Shown: positions 36,481-48,961 of the stretch, piece after piece | Layout of the letters: every line of letters starts with the position of its first letter | How positions within the stretch are numbered: position 1 is the stretch's first letter | DNA from: Isoperla grammatica | Taxonomy: Eukaryota > Arthropoda > Insecta > Plecoptera > Perlodidae | Direction: 5' to 3' | Length of the DNA: 64,000 nt | Assembly (NCBI GenBank): GCA_945910005.1 | Contig: OX246745.1 | Span: 9,666,436 to 9,730,435 of the forward strand | Position numbers and translations under genes: made by a program | Notes under the pieces: model-generated | Told to the model about the DNA's origin: nothing | The model's input: the letters and a program-made list of their open reading frames with translations, nothing else | The model's database searches: none

Positions 36481-39400
36481 AGGCCTAAGAGAAATATCCC
36501 AGTGTACATTGAGGGCATGCAATAAGGTGACTGTTCGCAAAACAGCGCAAAGAACATAAAACAGGCATGCGTTTAAATGATTCGCACAACAGCGAGAGGC
36601 GAGAGAAGTAAATCAAGCTAGCTGGGGCAGAGGTATAGGATTCTAACCCCCCCTCCCCCCTCCCCCTCATTCTCCCCTTCCTCATAATACTCGCATCATT
36701 TTAAACCCTGATTAATTAACAGAACGTATCCTTGATATTTTAACGAGTCTAGAATTAAATTTGGTTTACTGTTGAAGTGCAAAGGTTAGCTGTTAAGGAA
36801 CACAGTGCGAGACGAGACTATCCTACAATGATGTGCGCGCAACTAGCAATTGATCAGACGGATCTTCCAGCTAATGACAAGAGACCATCTGCTAGTGACG
36901 GCCGCGCTGATGGATCGGTACTATATGTGTGCTTACCAACCAGTATGCTTGTCCCAACACCATTCCATTGTTCCACAATCGATATCACCCCCCATCACAA
37001 TTAAACTACAGCTTAATGTCAAACTACCATTGTTGGCTCATGATTTACAATAAATGAGTCCCTGTTTTCGTGGTGTTTGTTTTTATTTATTTATTTATAC
37101 CATAGCAATTAGGAAACAGGTATATATATGCTGAAACAAATCAAGTACTGAGAGCGCGTACAGATTGGTTGGTTCCTGTTTGGTATGTTGGAAACGGCAA
37201 TTAAACTGTAAACTACTAAGTTGTGAGGGCGGGGTGGGTACACAGAAACAGCAGACTTGTTTATGCTTCATGTATGTGGCTGAGAATGATGACATCATCT
37301 TTGATGGTAGTAAGTGTATTTGAATGGCTAATTGAATATCAGATGGGAGTAGAGACGAGAAGACCTAGTTATACAGTTTACTTGGCCAGGTCGTTAGCTA
37401 ATTGCGTCTTATTGAGGGATATTCGTAACGCATCAGTCTTCACGCCCTAGACTGGGTATTTCTTAAAACGTGTACTTTTAACACCGTCGTGGGGGTATTT
37501 GTAGTTTTTTTTAATGAACTTTAACTAACTTAGTAACTAGCTTAGCAGCAGGAATTTTGAGTATGAAAATTACATTAAAATATACAGTTTAATTTCTATT
37601 TCTTTTATCATAATGATAAATCCCACGAAGAATTCTCAAACTTCCATTATGTGATGTGCTTGAACAACGCTAATATGCACTACTTTAATATCTCGAGAAA
37701 CTATTTGGCATAATTTCTCGAGAAACTTCCAATGTCTGCTCTCTTTCTCTCTCACCTTATAAATTTGAATTTCAAAACTCTCGCTCGGCATTCGTCCTAT
37801 ACCTCAAGTGAATGCGGAAAGATTCCTTTTTATGACTTGACCTATGTGACAGTCATAAAACATTTATCGAGTATTGAGCTCCACGACTTGAACTGAAGTC
37901 CCGAAGTCAGCGAGAATCCCACTCATATTCTCGCGTTCTCCAGGACTGCGTATAAATGTTCGTTTTTCAACATTCTAGTAATTTATGGTAACGTTTTGAG
38001 TCAAGTGACAAGAAATATTGAGTACGGCCAAACTCCAACTGTGAGACATGTTTGAGGCAACCGGTATGGTATACTGCAGAAATGCATGGCTCCCAACATA
38101 CCGTATCCACCATCCTAATAGGATAGTGAATTTATAATGAAACATTAAGAAGACATGTCATTTTATTTAAATACGTAAGGAACGGTTACGTTCGGTGATC
38201 AAATGCATTTAACACGTTTAATTTAGGCAATAGACTCACAAGTTCTACAATTGTAACAAAGACCATCGAGTGATACAGCAACCATACGATTAATGTTTAA
38301 ACACTAATTATCTTCATTGATTTGGGCTGAGGCAATGACGATTGAAACGAAGGGGGTGCCCCACATTTCAGTGATGCTACATATTTAGAATACGGTTAAT
38401 CGAGATAATATTGGTAATCCAGACTTAATAGATCGCCTAAGATGGCTCAGTCGCCCTGCACTAAGAATATATGATGCATATATGTATCTAGTTTTCAAAA
38501 ATAAGTTACAATTCAATATGTTTTATGTGTAAATATATATTCTATCAGGTAACACGTGGCTGCAGTTGACTGGTATTTATGTGAGAAAAGTAGAACACAC
38601 CATATCCATAAAGAAAGAGCAGATGACGAGAAAATGGTACCCACTTGTCGACTGATATAATTCAAGGGTAACAAAGATGTCTTCTATATCAACACCTCCT
38701 CTGCCGGGTTATCAGTTCCTATACCCCTTGAGCATGGCTTCACTATTCCTACACGTCTTTGGGTTATCTGTTCCTATACCCCTTGGGAATACCACCGGAC
38801 TATTCCTATATCTCGTTAAAGATAACAAGCGGAGCGGATTGCCCATGACCCAAGACTTATATATTTCAAATAATATAAAGAACACTCAGTGTCTAGGTTA
38901 CACTTCCCACTGTGAATCGGGTGGTGTAGAGTTGTTGTCTGAGTTACAACTGTTTGAGAATACACTCCCAGGAGTCGAGAAGCGTGGTGATTTCGTGGGG
39001 ACCGTTATTACTGAGTGGCAAGACATTTTTTCTGCTGCATTTTGAAGAAAATTGAAAACAGTCTTAAAAATGCCCAACATATGAAGTAAGTATACTACAG
39101 ATAATCTATCCATACTGTCGGAATGCATCTGTGTTTTTATTTCGTATAAAACAAGGTATAGCCTATTGTTTCTCGACACAATCAAATTTCGTTCGAATTT
39201 TTAAAAAGCATAATTTTGATAGAATTGAAAATCCATGCTTTGCTTTCTAAAGAAGTGAGGTTTCAATTTTGTGGACAATAAATACCACAGTGTAGCTCTC
39301 CTTAAGAGTATTTGGTTCTTTAAAACGACAAAGACTTGTAAATCAGTATGCTAAGCCTCGGGGGCTTTTGCTTGGGGCTTCAGGTTTTCACTTGAAGTCT

Positions 39401-40384
39401 TATGGAAAGCCTTACAAATGATCAGGTTCCAAACATCGTATTCTCTTTGAATACGTCAATAATGCCTGGCCTGCTCATCGTATTGGTTCTTTACGGCATC
39501 AAGGTGGTCACAGTGGAAGGAACCAAGGTGGATGCGATCGTGTCCGGGGCAAACTAGCACATTTAGTTACTGCCCACTGAGATCATTTAAATAAGTCTAA
39601 TAATAATAATATGGACTAGATGAGCTGTGCGTGAGTTATTTATGCATGCATTTACAATTCAGTAAGGGCAGTTATCAATTGCAAGTCACTGAAGAAAGAA
39701 GTCCTGAACTGCTACGTAGTAAAAGGATCTCTAGGTGTAATTCTCCATATAAAAATACAAATAACCTGGATCAGTCACAATCTTCTAGGAATCAGCCTTA
39801 GCACTGACACCTTTTAAAGAGTCATAATCATGGTCAGTCATAAAGCTGAACAAACCCGAGACAATTGCAGATCTTCTGCACTAAATTTTCTCCGGAACTC
39901 AACATCCTTTGAATTAGTTTTATTTTGAAAATGTCCACAGTTTTACGAATTTCTTTGAGTGGTTAAACTAATACATTTGTATAACAAAAATTACAATTTT
40001 TGAGTAATAACTAATGACAAATAAGACAAATGATCGGTAAAACACCCAAACACCCTTCCGATCATCCGAACTATGATTTGCGTCACATTTCTCTACCAAT
40101 GGCGTTTACTCCATCTAAGCATTTAGTCCTTAGTCTAGATTATAAGTCCACTTCTGTACATGGCTAGCTACAGAGGGCTGTTTGTGCGCTACATTGGCCT
40201 TCCCGCTATCGAACAGGTAAAACACAATAGTTAATACCATTCAAGTATTTCATGAGCGAAGAAACGGTCTTTCGGGGTCACTTTGGGAAGGTCTGACATA
40301 GGGCAATGGCCAAACGAATCTTGAAAAAGTATTGACTTTACATGTACAAATCGATGTAGGATAATCACAATAGACACCTCACAT
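36481..40384. other. No gene recognised
   Basis: Includes a C/T-rich run at 36645-36680 and several unrecognised ORFs. The longest (38677-39045, 122 codons) spans a short tandem duplication described separately. No splice-bounded exon was recognised. Confidence 0.45.
38706..38815 (+). repeat. 55-bp tandem duplication
   Basis: GGGTTATCAGTTCCTATACC at 38706 and GGGTTATCTGTTCCTATACC at 38761, each followed by CCTTG and then CTATTCCTA. Two diverged units with a period of 55 bp. Because 55 is not a multiple of three, the two units are read in different frames, which argues against selection for protein. Confidence 0.65.
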
Positions 40385-41090
40385 TTAGGGTGCCAGCTCT
40401 TGGACATTCACTTTTATTTTTCTCATACAGAAGTGAATATTATGTTGGGTTTGCCAATGGAGGTCCCAATGTCTGCAAAGCAATGTGCAGGCGTTAAATT
40501 GGTGTACTAAAGCTTTTATAAAATGTTGGCCATGTTGAGAGACTACAACAACTCTTCCGAACTTCCTTTTCCGGTAAGAAATCCATGTTATAATGGGAAG
40601 AAATAGAAACAATACAAAGAACGACCAAAGGAAGGAAAATAAGAAAGATAGAAAAAAGAAGCGGGTTTTAGCGGGGGAGCGGAGCGCGTTGATAGCACAG
40701 CACAGCTGCCAACTCAACAGTCTAAAAGTTCTAATTCGGTCTTTTAATGAGTGATTGTTATTATTTATTGTACACCGCAATTCCTCTTGTAAACTTAAAC
40801 CCTTTTTGGCAATAGACGAATTAGTTAGCTTTATGCAATCATAATCAGTGAAAAGCATAACGTCTCTGTCGTCCCTTTTATTATCGAGATATGCTCGCAA
40901 CTCAATATTATAAGTACGATTTTAAACACAGATTCTATCAGCTGTAGAAGTCCATCTACCCTAGAAATATATCGTCTTTCAATATCAGCACAGGTATGGT
41001 GCATTCCATACATAGTTAGAAGCTTTCCGATCTTACGATCTAGTTTGGTAATCCTCTATTCTCCAGTCAATTATGTCCAAGCTATTATTT
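40385..41090 (-). pseudogene. Decayed non-LTR retrotransposon (LINE), C-terminal ORF2 remnant
   Basis: Reading on the minus strand from about 41060, one frame gives ITKLDRKIGKLLTMYGMHH, then ADIERRYISR and LLQLIESVFKI. At about 40912 the sense moves to another frame and continues YNIELRAYLDNKRDDRDVML. The order 'LDRK..RKLLT, H(P)KAD(V/I)xRLY(I/V)xR, GLLQIE' is what I know from the region after the reverse transcriptase domain in many invertebrate LINE polyproteins. Upstream, an IIDW-like piece lies in a third frame. A missing Gly-Gly-Arg run before LLQ, two frameshifts and absence of the RT core show it is dead. The downstream part of the 171-codon ORF (hydrophobic Phe/Leu stretch, 40385-40680) has no recognisable homology and may be unrelated. 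Confidence 0.6.
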
Positions 41091-41134
41091 TCATAATAAT
41101 AATAATTATTATTTTTATTATTATTATTGTTGTT
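41091..41134. repeat. AAT/TTA triplet repeat
   Basis: AATAATAAT changing to TTATTATTATTG across about 44 bp: a short, inversion-symmetric trinucleotide repeat bordering the LINE remnant. Confidence 0.7.
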
Positions 41135-41676
41135 GAATTTCTAAATACAAATCAATGTAATATATGTGAAATTTACAACTGCAATAAAAATAAAAAATAA
41201 TATATTCTACTATTATATTACCTTTATCAGAGCTACTTTATATAATCAAGCTATTACTATACTGTGTTATTACATATTATTTAATGTTATTATACTAGTT
41301 GGCAGTATCGAATTAACAATAATAGCGAAGGCTCACCAAGGCTAATAGAAGAGAAGGACTGATACATACCCCAGGCGATAGTTAACTTGATTGACATGTG
41401 AGGCTGCCCACCCTCGTGTCACTAACAACAACAACAACAATGGTGGGGCTGAAACGTCATTAGTGGCTGGATCTACCTCGTACAGTGTTTTAGTGGCCGA
41501 TCTCCCCTCGATAGAACTCACTGACTGGGAACGTGAATAGCGAGGGGGATTCCCAGCTTCGTTCTACCTCATTCCTGTACATTTGATGTACTTAACCCCG
41601 GTGTTAGTCAATAGCCAATCAGGAGTCAGCAATAAGACGTAAATTTATGGCAATCGGAGGAAGAAATTGTTGAAAA
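41135..41676. other. No gene recognised
   Basis: AT-rich, including a CAA triplet run near 41425. Nothing supportable. Confidence 0.5.
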
Positions 41677-41925
41677 AACAATACAAAATAAAACAGTTCA
41701 ATAACCTCAAAACGTCGGCAAAATACTTAATAACACAACATATTTATAGATGTAGTCACTTTATTGTGTAATATAAATACGCATAATTGTTTATGAACAA
41801 TTAAAACAATACAAACTAAAACAGTTCAATAACCTCAAAACGTCGGCAAAATACTTAATAACACAACATATTCATAGATGTAGTCACTTTATTGTGTAAT
41901 ATAAATACGCATAATTGTTTATGAA
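41677..41925. repeat. 128-bp tandem duplication
   Basis: Two almost identical units starting AACAATACAAAATAAAACAG (41677) and AACAATACAAACTAAAACAG (41805). They share CCTCAAAACGTCGGCAAAAT and run through GCATAATTGTTTATGAA. I noticed only two or three differences, so the duplication is recent. Confidence 0.9.
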
Positions 41926-42680
41926 GTTCAAATAAAAACATAAGGTAACGTTTCAATGGAACAGGATATCGACAATAAAGAATTAAAATGTGACATTAGC
42001 CAAACTGTTAACACGTAAACTGAAAAAATAGCGGCCTTTCCAAGTATTGTTGAGATAACTTTTCTTAACCCTACTATCGGACAGGGTCATATTTGACTCC
42101 GTATTATTCAGAGAAAGCCTTGGTAGGAGTTATGCCAGGGTCATTTTAACATGGGGTTAGCGAGAGTTAAGGAAATATACAGGAATGGGGCCCCAGACAC
42201 ATGCTAGATTGATAGTAGATTTAAAAATATGAAGTACTTTGTACTTTAGGTGTTTTTGAATGATAAAAATGGTTTTATGTTGGAAAAACCTTACAAAATA
42301 TTAAGGAATAAAAAAACTTGTGTTAAATTTTCACACTAGTATAGCTTGAACTAAGAAACAGCGATTTGCCAATTCGTTTGTGGAGCATTGAGTGCTACAG
42401 TACGAAATACAACCCGTCGGTTGAACTGTATATTTTATTTGCCGACGAACGAATGCAATCCCATCATATGTTGCGCCAAGTTTTCGGGCAGTTTGTTATA
42501 CAGTTCCCTTTAGTGCACACGCCAATAGCGCCATCGTTCGCTCACATTTGTTTTGCAAACAAGTTTTAATGGCACGTCAGAAAGAGGACAAGTTAGATGT
42601 AATGAAATATATCCATGGGGATATTTGAAATATTAGTACCCTGCATTACATAAGAACACGACTCACCAAATAAGTGAATG
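41926..42680. other. No gene recognised
   Basis: No convincing gene. The 67-codon ORF at 42366 is of ordinary composition and unrecognised. Confidence 0.45.
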
Positions 42681-43174
42681 CATACATACATACATACATA
42701 CATACATACATACATACATACATACATACATACATACATACATACATACATACATACATACATACATACATACATACATACATACATACATACATACATA
42801 CATACATACATACATACATACATACATACATACATACATACATACATACATACATACATACATACATACATACATACATACATACATACATACATACATA
42901 CATACATACATACATACATACATACATACATACATACATACATACATACATACATACATACATACATACATACATACATACATACATACATACATACATA
43001 CATACATACATACATACATACATACATACATACATACATACATACATACATACATACATACATACATACATACATACATACATACATACATACATACATA
43101 CATACATACATACATACATACATACATACATGCATACATACATACATACATACATACGTACATACATACATACA
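42681..43174. repeat. (CATA)n microsatellite, 494 bp
   Basis: Roughly 123 copies of CATA, with the only interruptions I could see near the right end (CATGCATA at about 43130 and TACGTACA at about 43157). It yields long Tyr-Val-Cys-Met or Tyr-Ile-His-Thr ORFs on both strands, all artefacts. It is the longest array in the window. Confidence 0.98.
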
Positions 43175-44613
43175 AAAATCGTAAATTACGGGAATAAAAT
43201 CACTACACCCTAATATATTCCAGTACACATTATTGTAACAATTGCATAAAACTGTGTAAAAACTGTGAAGATCTTTGCAAATGCATTACACTTTTGACCA
43301 ATAACAAATGATCAACAAAAGGCCAGGAATATCACTCATTGTACTATTTTTTCAGAAATGTTGTAGACGCTTATTTAATTTGCATGTGTAATATTCTGGA
43401 TTGATGTGTTGTCTTATGCGTATATGTAAAATCCAGCTTTTAACTAGATACGTCGTGTATTGAAGACGAATTGTAAATCACTGTTTATCGAGAATTGTTT
43501 TCTACGTAAAACACCAGAATCGCACATTTTTAAATGTAAGGTTCCAAATACATTATTGAGCTTCTATATCCAGGACAACATGCCTCTAGGTATTGCGATA
43601 TTTCGTCTATCTTACATGGAAATATTGTATCATGATAATGAATACACTTTTTGTAAATCTCTCGCTTATTCAGCTGATTGAATATTGAATACCTGGCGTG
43701 TTCGTAAATTTAATAGTCAGTCCATAGCAGTAACGCCATTGGGATGTAACTGAGCCGGCTGGCCAGGGATATTTTTGTATGGTGACGTCATATTATAGAA
43801 ACCTATTCAAACCGTTAGTTAGTTCGATCAGCTCTCTTTCGCTCACTAACAAAGAAAAAATAATTATCATTGAAATAATAGAAAAAGTAATAATAATAAA
43901 AGTTTTTCAAAGATGATAAAGCCACTTCAGCATTATTCCAATGTTAGGTCTCAAACCACTTTTATTTCAAAATTATTATTTTATCAATCTCATCCAACAA
44001 GATTCTATTGTAACATATCCTACCTACATTGCTGATCCCAACTTATAATTTATTTCTTTGCTTACGTTGTCAATTTTTATTTTGATTCTATCATTGTAAA
44101 ACCCACTTTATGCTGCACAATCATTATTTCTGTAACTTGTATTGTACTCTGTTTGTAATTCTATATCCTAATGTTCAGGTCACAGCACAATCTTTAGGAA
44201 TCTTTGGCCGTACATCTCATATAAAAGCAGAATGCATTTCTTAGGAAATTCTTCGTACTCTCATATTAGGTATGTTTTCTGCTTTTAGCTTATTCTCGAT
44301 AGCAAATCTCAACAAACAATTCCGCCCAACTTATATTCGTTCCAACATTGCACTATTGAAATGTTTTTCCCAAAAGTTTGATCCAATTTCTTAAACAAAC
44401 AAGAACTTCTAAACGTTGTCAATATCGCAAAACAAAAGTAAAACTATGTAACATATTAGATTCAATGAAATATTTACATTAATTTTACAAAGTGTTTTAG
44501 TTTAACGTTGAGATTAAGATGTAATAAGTTGTTCCAGTTTCTTATTAACAATGTTTGAACTTGTCGAGCTTCATTTTATGTTACTTGCAATTCATTTAAT
44601 CTTATCTTTGTAG
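43175..44613. other. No gene recognised
   Basis: AT-rich with no gene I can support. A CRE-like TGACGTCA is at 43783-43790. The 73-codon ORF at 43460 is unrecognised. Confidence 0.45.
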
Positions 44614-44861
44614 ACAATTTATGCGAGGAGCATCACGTGAACAGCTAAGTGCACGGAGGCAGCAAGATACATATACGCCCCGGCCCCTTTCAAACAAGAA
44701 ACACAAGTTCTTCCCTGCAAGAACTGATATGAAACACCAGTGTTATTACTTTAGCGAAGAGTGGCTGCAGATTTATCTGGAACTATATTATCTTGAATCT
44801 TAACCAACTGAGAGTTTGACAAACATATATCAGTGCATACGATATTCCGTTCCAAGATAAG
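44614..44861 (+). other. Possible isolated exon (acceptor and donor signals)
   Basis: A pyrimidine-rich acceptor-like TTATCTTTGTAG ends just before 44614. A strong donor match AAG/GTGAGTATG lies at 44859-44868. The interval holds a 60-codon ORF (44621-44803) that ends 58 bases before the donor, and the other frames stop early. It cannot be a fully coding internal exon. A non-coding RNA exon, a UTR exon or chance are all possible. Confidence 0.18.
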
Positions 44862-44882
44862 GTGAGTATGTTTTTCATATTA

Positions 44883-45140
44883 GTTCATCATCATCATCAT
44901 CGTCATCATCGTCATGTTGAATATTCACTTCAAAAGTATTGCACAATAAGAAGAACAGTAAATTAATAAATAAATAAAAATACATTCACATTTAGAGTCT
45001 ACCCACTCAGTAACTAAACTGATTTGCAGTAGGGGACTTAAATTTAAAGTGACTAAACCAACCCTGTAGGCTCCGAACACCATCGACGAGTGAACGATAA
45101 CCAATCAAAGATCGATATTTCAAATACGAAACATATGAAT
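44883..45140. repeat. Dispersed repeat family H, copy 1
   Basis: Starts with a TCA triplet run, then AATAAATAAATA. It continues with about 170 bp that match 61270-61436 closely, from ATTCACATTTAGAGTCTACC through CCTGTAGGCTCCGAACACCA to TACGAAACATATGAAT. Both copies break at the same base, so ATGAAT is one true end. Reverse orientation would place the AT-rich run at the 3' end, as in a retroelement tail, but I cannot name the family. Confidence 0.8.
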
Positions 45141-47041
45141 CAGTGATTGGACAGTGCGAACACCTGCGGACAAATGCCAGAATCAACAAAGCCGATTCAG
45201 AACGACTTTGACGTTGCTAAGACGGCTCCAAAGTCACCGTTTACTTATTCCTAAGCCAAAAGTAATATAATTGAATCCACATTAGAAGTTAAAAAACTTG
45301 TGCCTAAAGCGGGATTTGAAATATAATAACGAGTACAGTATTTATTTCAACTTTCGTAAACAAATCACGAAATCACACATTTTTATCTTACCCACTAATG
45401 CAAGTAGCTATATGGAAACTGAAAACGGCGAGAGGTGCACAGAACTGAACGCAAATCAACATCTGGCCTATGTTTATAACAGCTTAATAGTAGGTAGACC
45501 AGCATATGAATGGGAGTGGGACAGACGGATGTTGAAGAAATTTAGATGTAATATTACAATTTGTTATAAAACCTATGTATGCATGCACACATAAAGAAGG
45601 TACACTAGAAGGTATTAAATCCCACCCACCTCAAATCAAGGCATCAGTTAATATCCTTCTCTCTATCTCTGTCTATCTGGCATCACTGTATGAGATTCAG
45701 TGTAGTGTGCAAATGATAACCTTTCACTGCGAAAAGGGTTATATTAAATTTCCACAAACCTGTACAGTGATCTGGCGCCTGTGAATAACGAAGACTGGTC
45801 CGATGTCCATGTGTGATGTGGGTCACTTGTAACTACAGTGGCTCGACAATGACCTCACATCAAAAACACAGACCAACTGCGAATATACCACTACACTACA
45901 TCATCATAAACCTAAGAAAAATCCTCCTTCAGTTATCATTTATAGTTACCGGTTGTAGGCATCGAACCGGTATCTTCCACAATAGGGAATGTTCCTGATT
46001 TTTTATTTCGTTGTTACTATATTTTTGACGATGTTATGAAGTCAAACATAGTTAATTTTCCCATTTTCGTAAGCATTTTCAGTCATGGACGTAAGCCGAA
46101 AATCCCACACATAAAACAGGGGATGACGGCAGAACTGAACGTTGTTTTTTAGTGTTGAGCAAGGCGGCGATTGGTAAATACGTTCATAAACAGTGATGTT
46201 TACTCAGTTATGACGTAACAACCATCCGTTTTACGAGAAAAGCCCAGGGAAGGAATAATGTCATACTTTGTTACGCAATGAAAAAATCAAACTATGACAT
46301 TTTGAAGTGAAAAAACTATGTTGCTGGTGTTTTGTAGATGGAGACCAATCTATTGCATGTGATGAAACTTATATTTGGAAATGTGGAATATTCCCTTTTA
46401 GAGCACCGTGTTACAGCCTATACATAAGAATAAATCCCGTTCTAAATTTACATTACTGATGATGGTCGTCTCCAAAATCCATCTAGGGATTCATTCCTCG
46501 TCCGATTTCTCCCAAAAGTTTTTTTCTAAGTATTTTCCGTTTTCTTTTCGGGAGGCGTTTGACAAAGGCGCCTGATAAGCACCATTGTCCACGCTCAAAG
46601 CGCAAGGCCGTCACTTACCATTGCAAATAAGTGATTAGTACTAAACCAGGGACGGCAACGCAATCGAATAGATTGAGTAAATTAAGGCTGTAAACGCTTT
46701 TGAAAGACTTTTAGTCGCAAACAAAAAGATGGCTATGAATATTAAGTTGAACTCGGCTTCTGTACCGTCGATGAGATAAAACTCATGCCCCAATATTTGA
46801 TTGTTTAATTGTGCATTAGTAATAGTATAGGAATATACGATTTGTTAGCAAATATTAACAATCACATTTATGCATTGTAAACTCTAATAATAGCAATTAA
46901 AATAAATGTGTATTCAAAATCTGCAAAAATGTATACATGATTATAGACATGAAATAAGAAATTATAATTTTATTGGTAAATTGAAGCATTTCAAGTATTT
47001 CTAATATAAATAAGAGTGAACATTATGCTAACAATGCATAT
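45141..47041. other. No gene recognised; possible coding patch 45.3-45.6 kb
   Basis: The plus-strand 98-codon ORF 45298-45594 has mixed composition (including NGERCTELNANQHLAYVYN) and is the best-looking unexplained ORF here. However, no domain, start context or splice signal supports it. At about 45948-45972 an ACCGGTT palindrome resembles a tRNA T-arm only superficially. Confidence 0.35.
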
Positions 47042-47357
47042 GGGTATAGCAGTGGCGTATCCAAGGGGTGGGGAGAGGAGGAGGGGACAAAATCCCCCCC
47101 TTTCGCAAAGGAAAAATGGAAAATGACCGTTTAGCTTTCAATAAAGACAGTATTTGTGTATTAAACACCAAAATACATTGTTTCAGTTGGCCACCGTAAA
47201 ACGCGCAGATAAGCACCAAAATGACCTTGACGAGAAATTTTTCCAAGGGGCAACCCCCCTGGACCCCCCCCCACTTACGTTTCGGTTCCGCTCTCTATAA
47301 TATAGTTTGAACCCCGCCCCCCCTTTCCCAATCCCTGGATACGCCACTGGCTTGTAG
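47042..47357. mobile_element. hAT-type MITE, copy 2
   Basis: A 300-bp element (47050-47349) from CAGTGGCGTATCCAAGG to the inverse CCTGGATACGCCACTG. It shares CACCAAAATGACCTTGACGA and GTTTCAGTTGGCCACCGTAA with the other hAT-type copies. The flanking 8-mers GGGTATAG and GCTTGTAG agree at only five positions, possibly because the right side was reshaped by the duplication at 47194-47703. Confidence 0.75.
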
Positions 47358-47703
47358 TACTGAGGTCTCGAAGTATAACCAGAACAAATGTATTATATGT
47401 ATAGTGAAGTGGAAATCTAGTGTGATACGTTTAAGCAACAGTATTTTAGCCGTAAAACGCACAGATAAGCAGCACCAAAATGACCTTGACGAGAAATTCT
47501 TCCAAGGGGCAACCCCCCTGGACCCCCCACTTACGTTTCGGTTCCACTCTCTATAATATGGTTTGAACCCCGCCCCCCCTTTCCCAATCCCTGGATACGC
47601 CACAGGCTTGTAGTATTGGTGTCTCGAAGTAACCAATACAAATGTATGAAACGTATAGTGAAATGGAAATCTAGTGTGATACGTTAAAGCAACAGTATTT
47701 TAC
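47194..47703. repeat. 256-bp tandem duplication spanning a hAT end
   Basis: The unit starting CCGTAAAACGCGCAGATAAG at 47194 repeats from 47450 as CCGTAAAACGCACAGATAAG. It includes the right half of the hAT MITE, its CCTGGATACGCCAC end and about 105 bp of flank (GTGTGATACGTTTAAGCAAC). A 3-base insertion distinguishes the second unit. The duplication must postdate the transposon insertion. Confidence 0.88.
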
Positions 47704-48961
47704 TAAGTGTATATGGGAGTTGTAAGGGTGGAATGCGCACTCTCTAGTCACTACGGGTCTCTAGGTAGGTAATCTTAACTCGCCGCTTAGTGACATGCGT
47801 AAGTGTAATTGATAGCGTAGTCACTCTAATTAATTAATTAATGTGATTAAGACAAGACGTCACTTGTGCAAACTTTACCTTATATAATTTAGTCAAGGTC
47901 TCGCATAAATGTCGTTCTGAAATAAGCGCGGGGCGGTTATTTGCTGCACTTGGCGACCGCTTGGTTAGGCGATCTTCAAACCCGGCCATTTATCGGTGTA
48001 ATTGAGTGCGCATTAGAGCTAGTTGGGTTACTAAGTAGTCCGAACCGGCGCCTGTGGTCTACGCGAGCCGTGTCACGGAGGGAAATTCACTTTCACTCAC
48101 GTGACTAATCCGTCATGTACCTACTTAAACAGCTTGAAAAATAACCTAATTGAACTATTTCAATAATTTCATTGTTGAACATTAAATGGAAAGGTAGAGG
48201 AAAAATAGAAGGCTATTTATAACATCAAGATAGCGAAAAATGAATATATTTAAAGATTTCCTTCTCTAACATCTTATGAATCCAGAGCCAGAAGTGTTAA
48301 CACTGAAGTGTCAGTACTGCTACAAGCAAGGTGGTGTACACTAACACCTATAATATTTATTATTCTTCATCATTTATCAATGGTTTATGTTTTGTTGATA
48401 TGTTGTGTCAGCTTTGTTAATAACTAGTTGAAGGTGTACGTGAAATAGAAAAGTTTCTCCAGAAACAATTGGTATATAATTCGGTTTTGTTTCAACTATC
48501 AATTTATTATTCAATTATTTTTTACAATTTGGCAACCCTAACAGAGAGTGCAAATAAAATGGATAAATTAAAACGTTCAAGAGTTTCAGTGCTTTCAGCA
48601 GTGGCTCTTTCTCGAACTCGATTGAAGAAAAGCTTTTGAATGAACGTTGGATATATTCCAATCTTAGAATCCACGCAGAGTATTGTAATGGATTTGTAGA
48701 AGTGAAAAGATTGTCAGAAAAAGAAAATAACAGAGATTCGTTTGAAGCAAATCCACCAACTTATAACACGAACATGCTAATTATGAAATAGTCGATACAA
48801 AATATACTTCCTACTTACAAACATAGTATAGATTACTTCATCATTAATATTCAAAATAGTATCACTAACGGCTATAGTAGTGGACACTCTTATATAAACA
48901 GTTTTTAGGAAACTATCTCTCACAATTTTCACTTTAAAAATGTGCTTATCCATCATTCTTA
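47704..48961. other. No gene recognised
   Basis: GC-richer patch at about 47930-48100 with no ORF or tRNA structure I could support; otherwise AT-rich. Confidence 0.45.

Noticed and set aside
38677..39045. 122-codon ORF with an internal repeat as a possible secreted protein
   Set aside because: The 55-bp duplication shifts frame between units and no domain or conserved pattern is visible.
41677..41925. CRISPR-like direct repeats
   Set aside because: Only two long units, no spacers, and a eukaryotic context.
42593..43228. ORFs of up to 211 codons, the longest in the window
   Set aside because: Translations of the CATA array; repeated Met-Tyr-Val-Cys or Tyr-Ile-His-Thr only.
45940..45990. 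Minus-strand tRNA-like T-arm near 45.96 kb
   Set aside because: It is a simple ACCGGTT palindrome; no box A at the right distance and no cloverleaf.
47295..47636. 113-codon minus-strand ORF with an internal repeat
   Set aside because: The repeat is explained by the tandem duplication of a hAT end.
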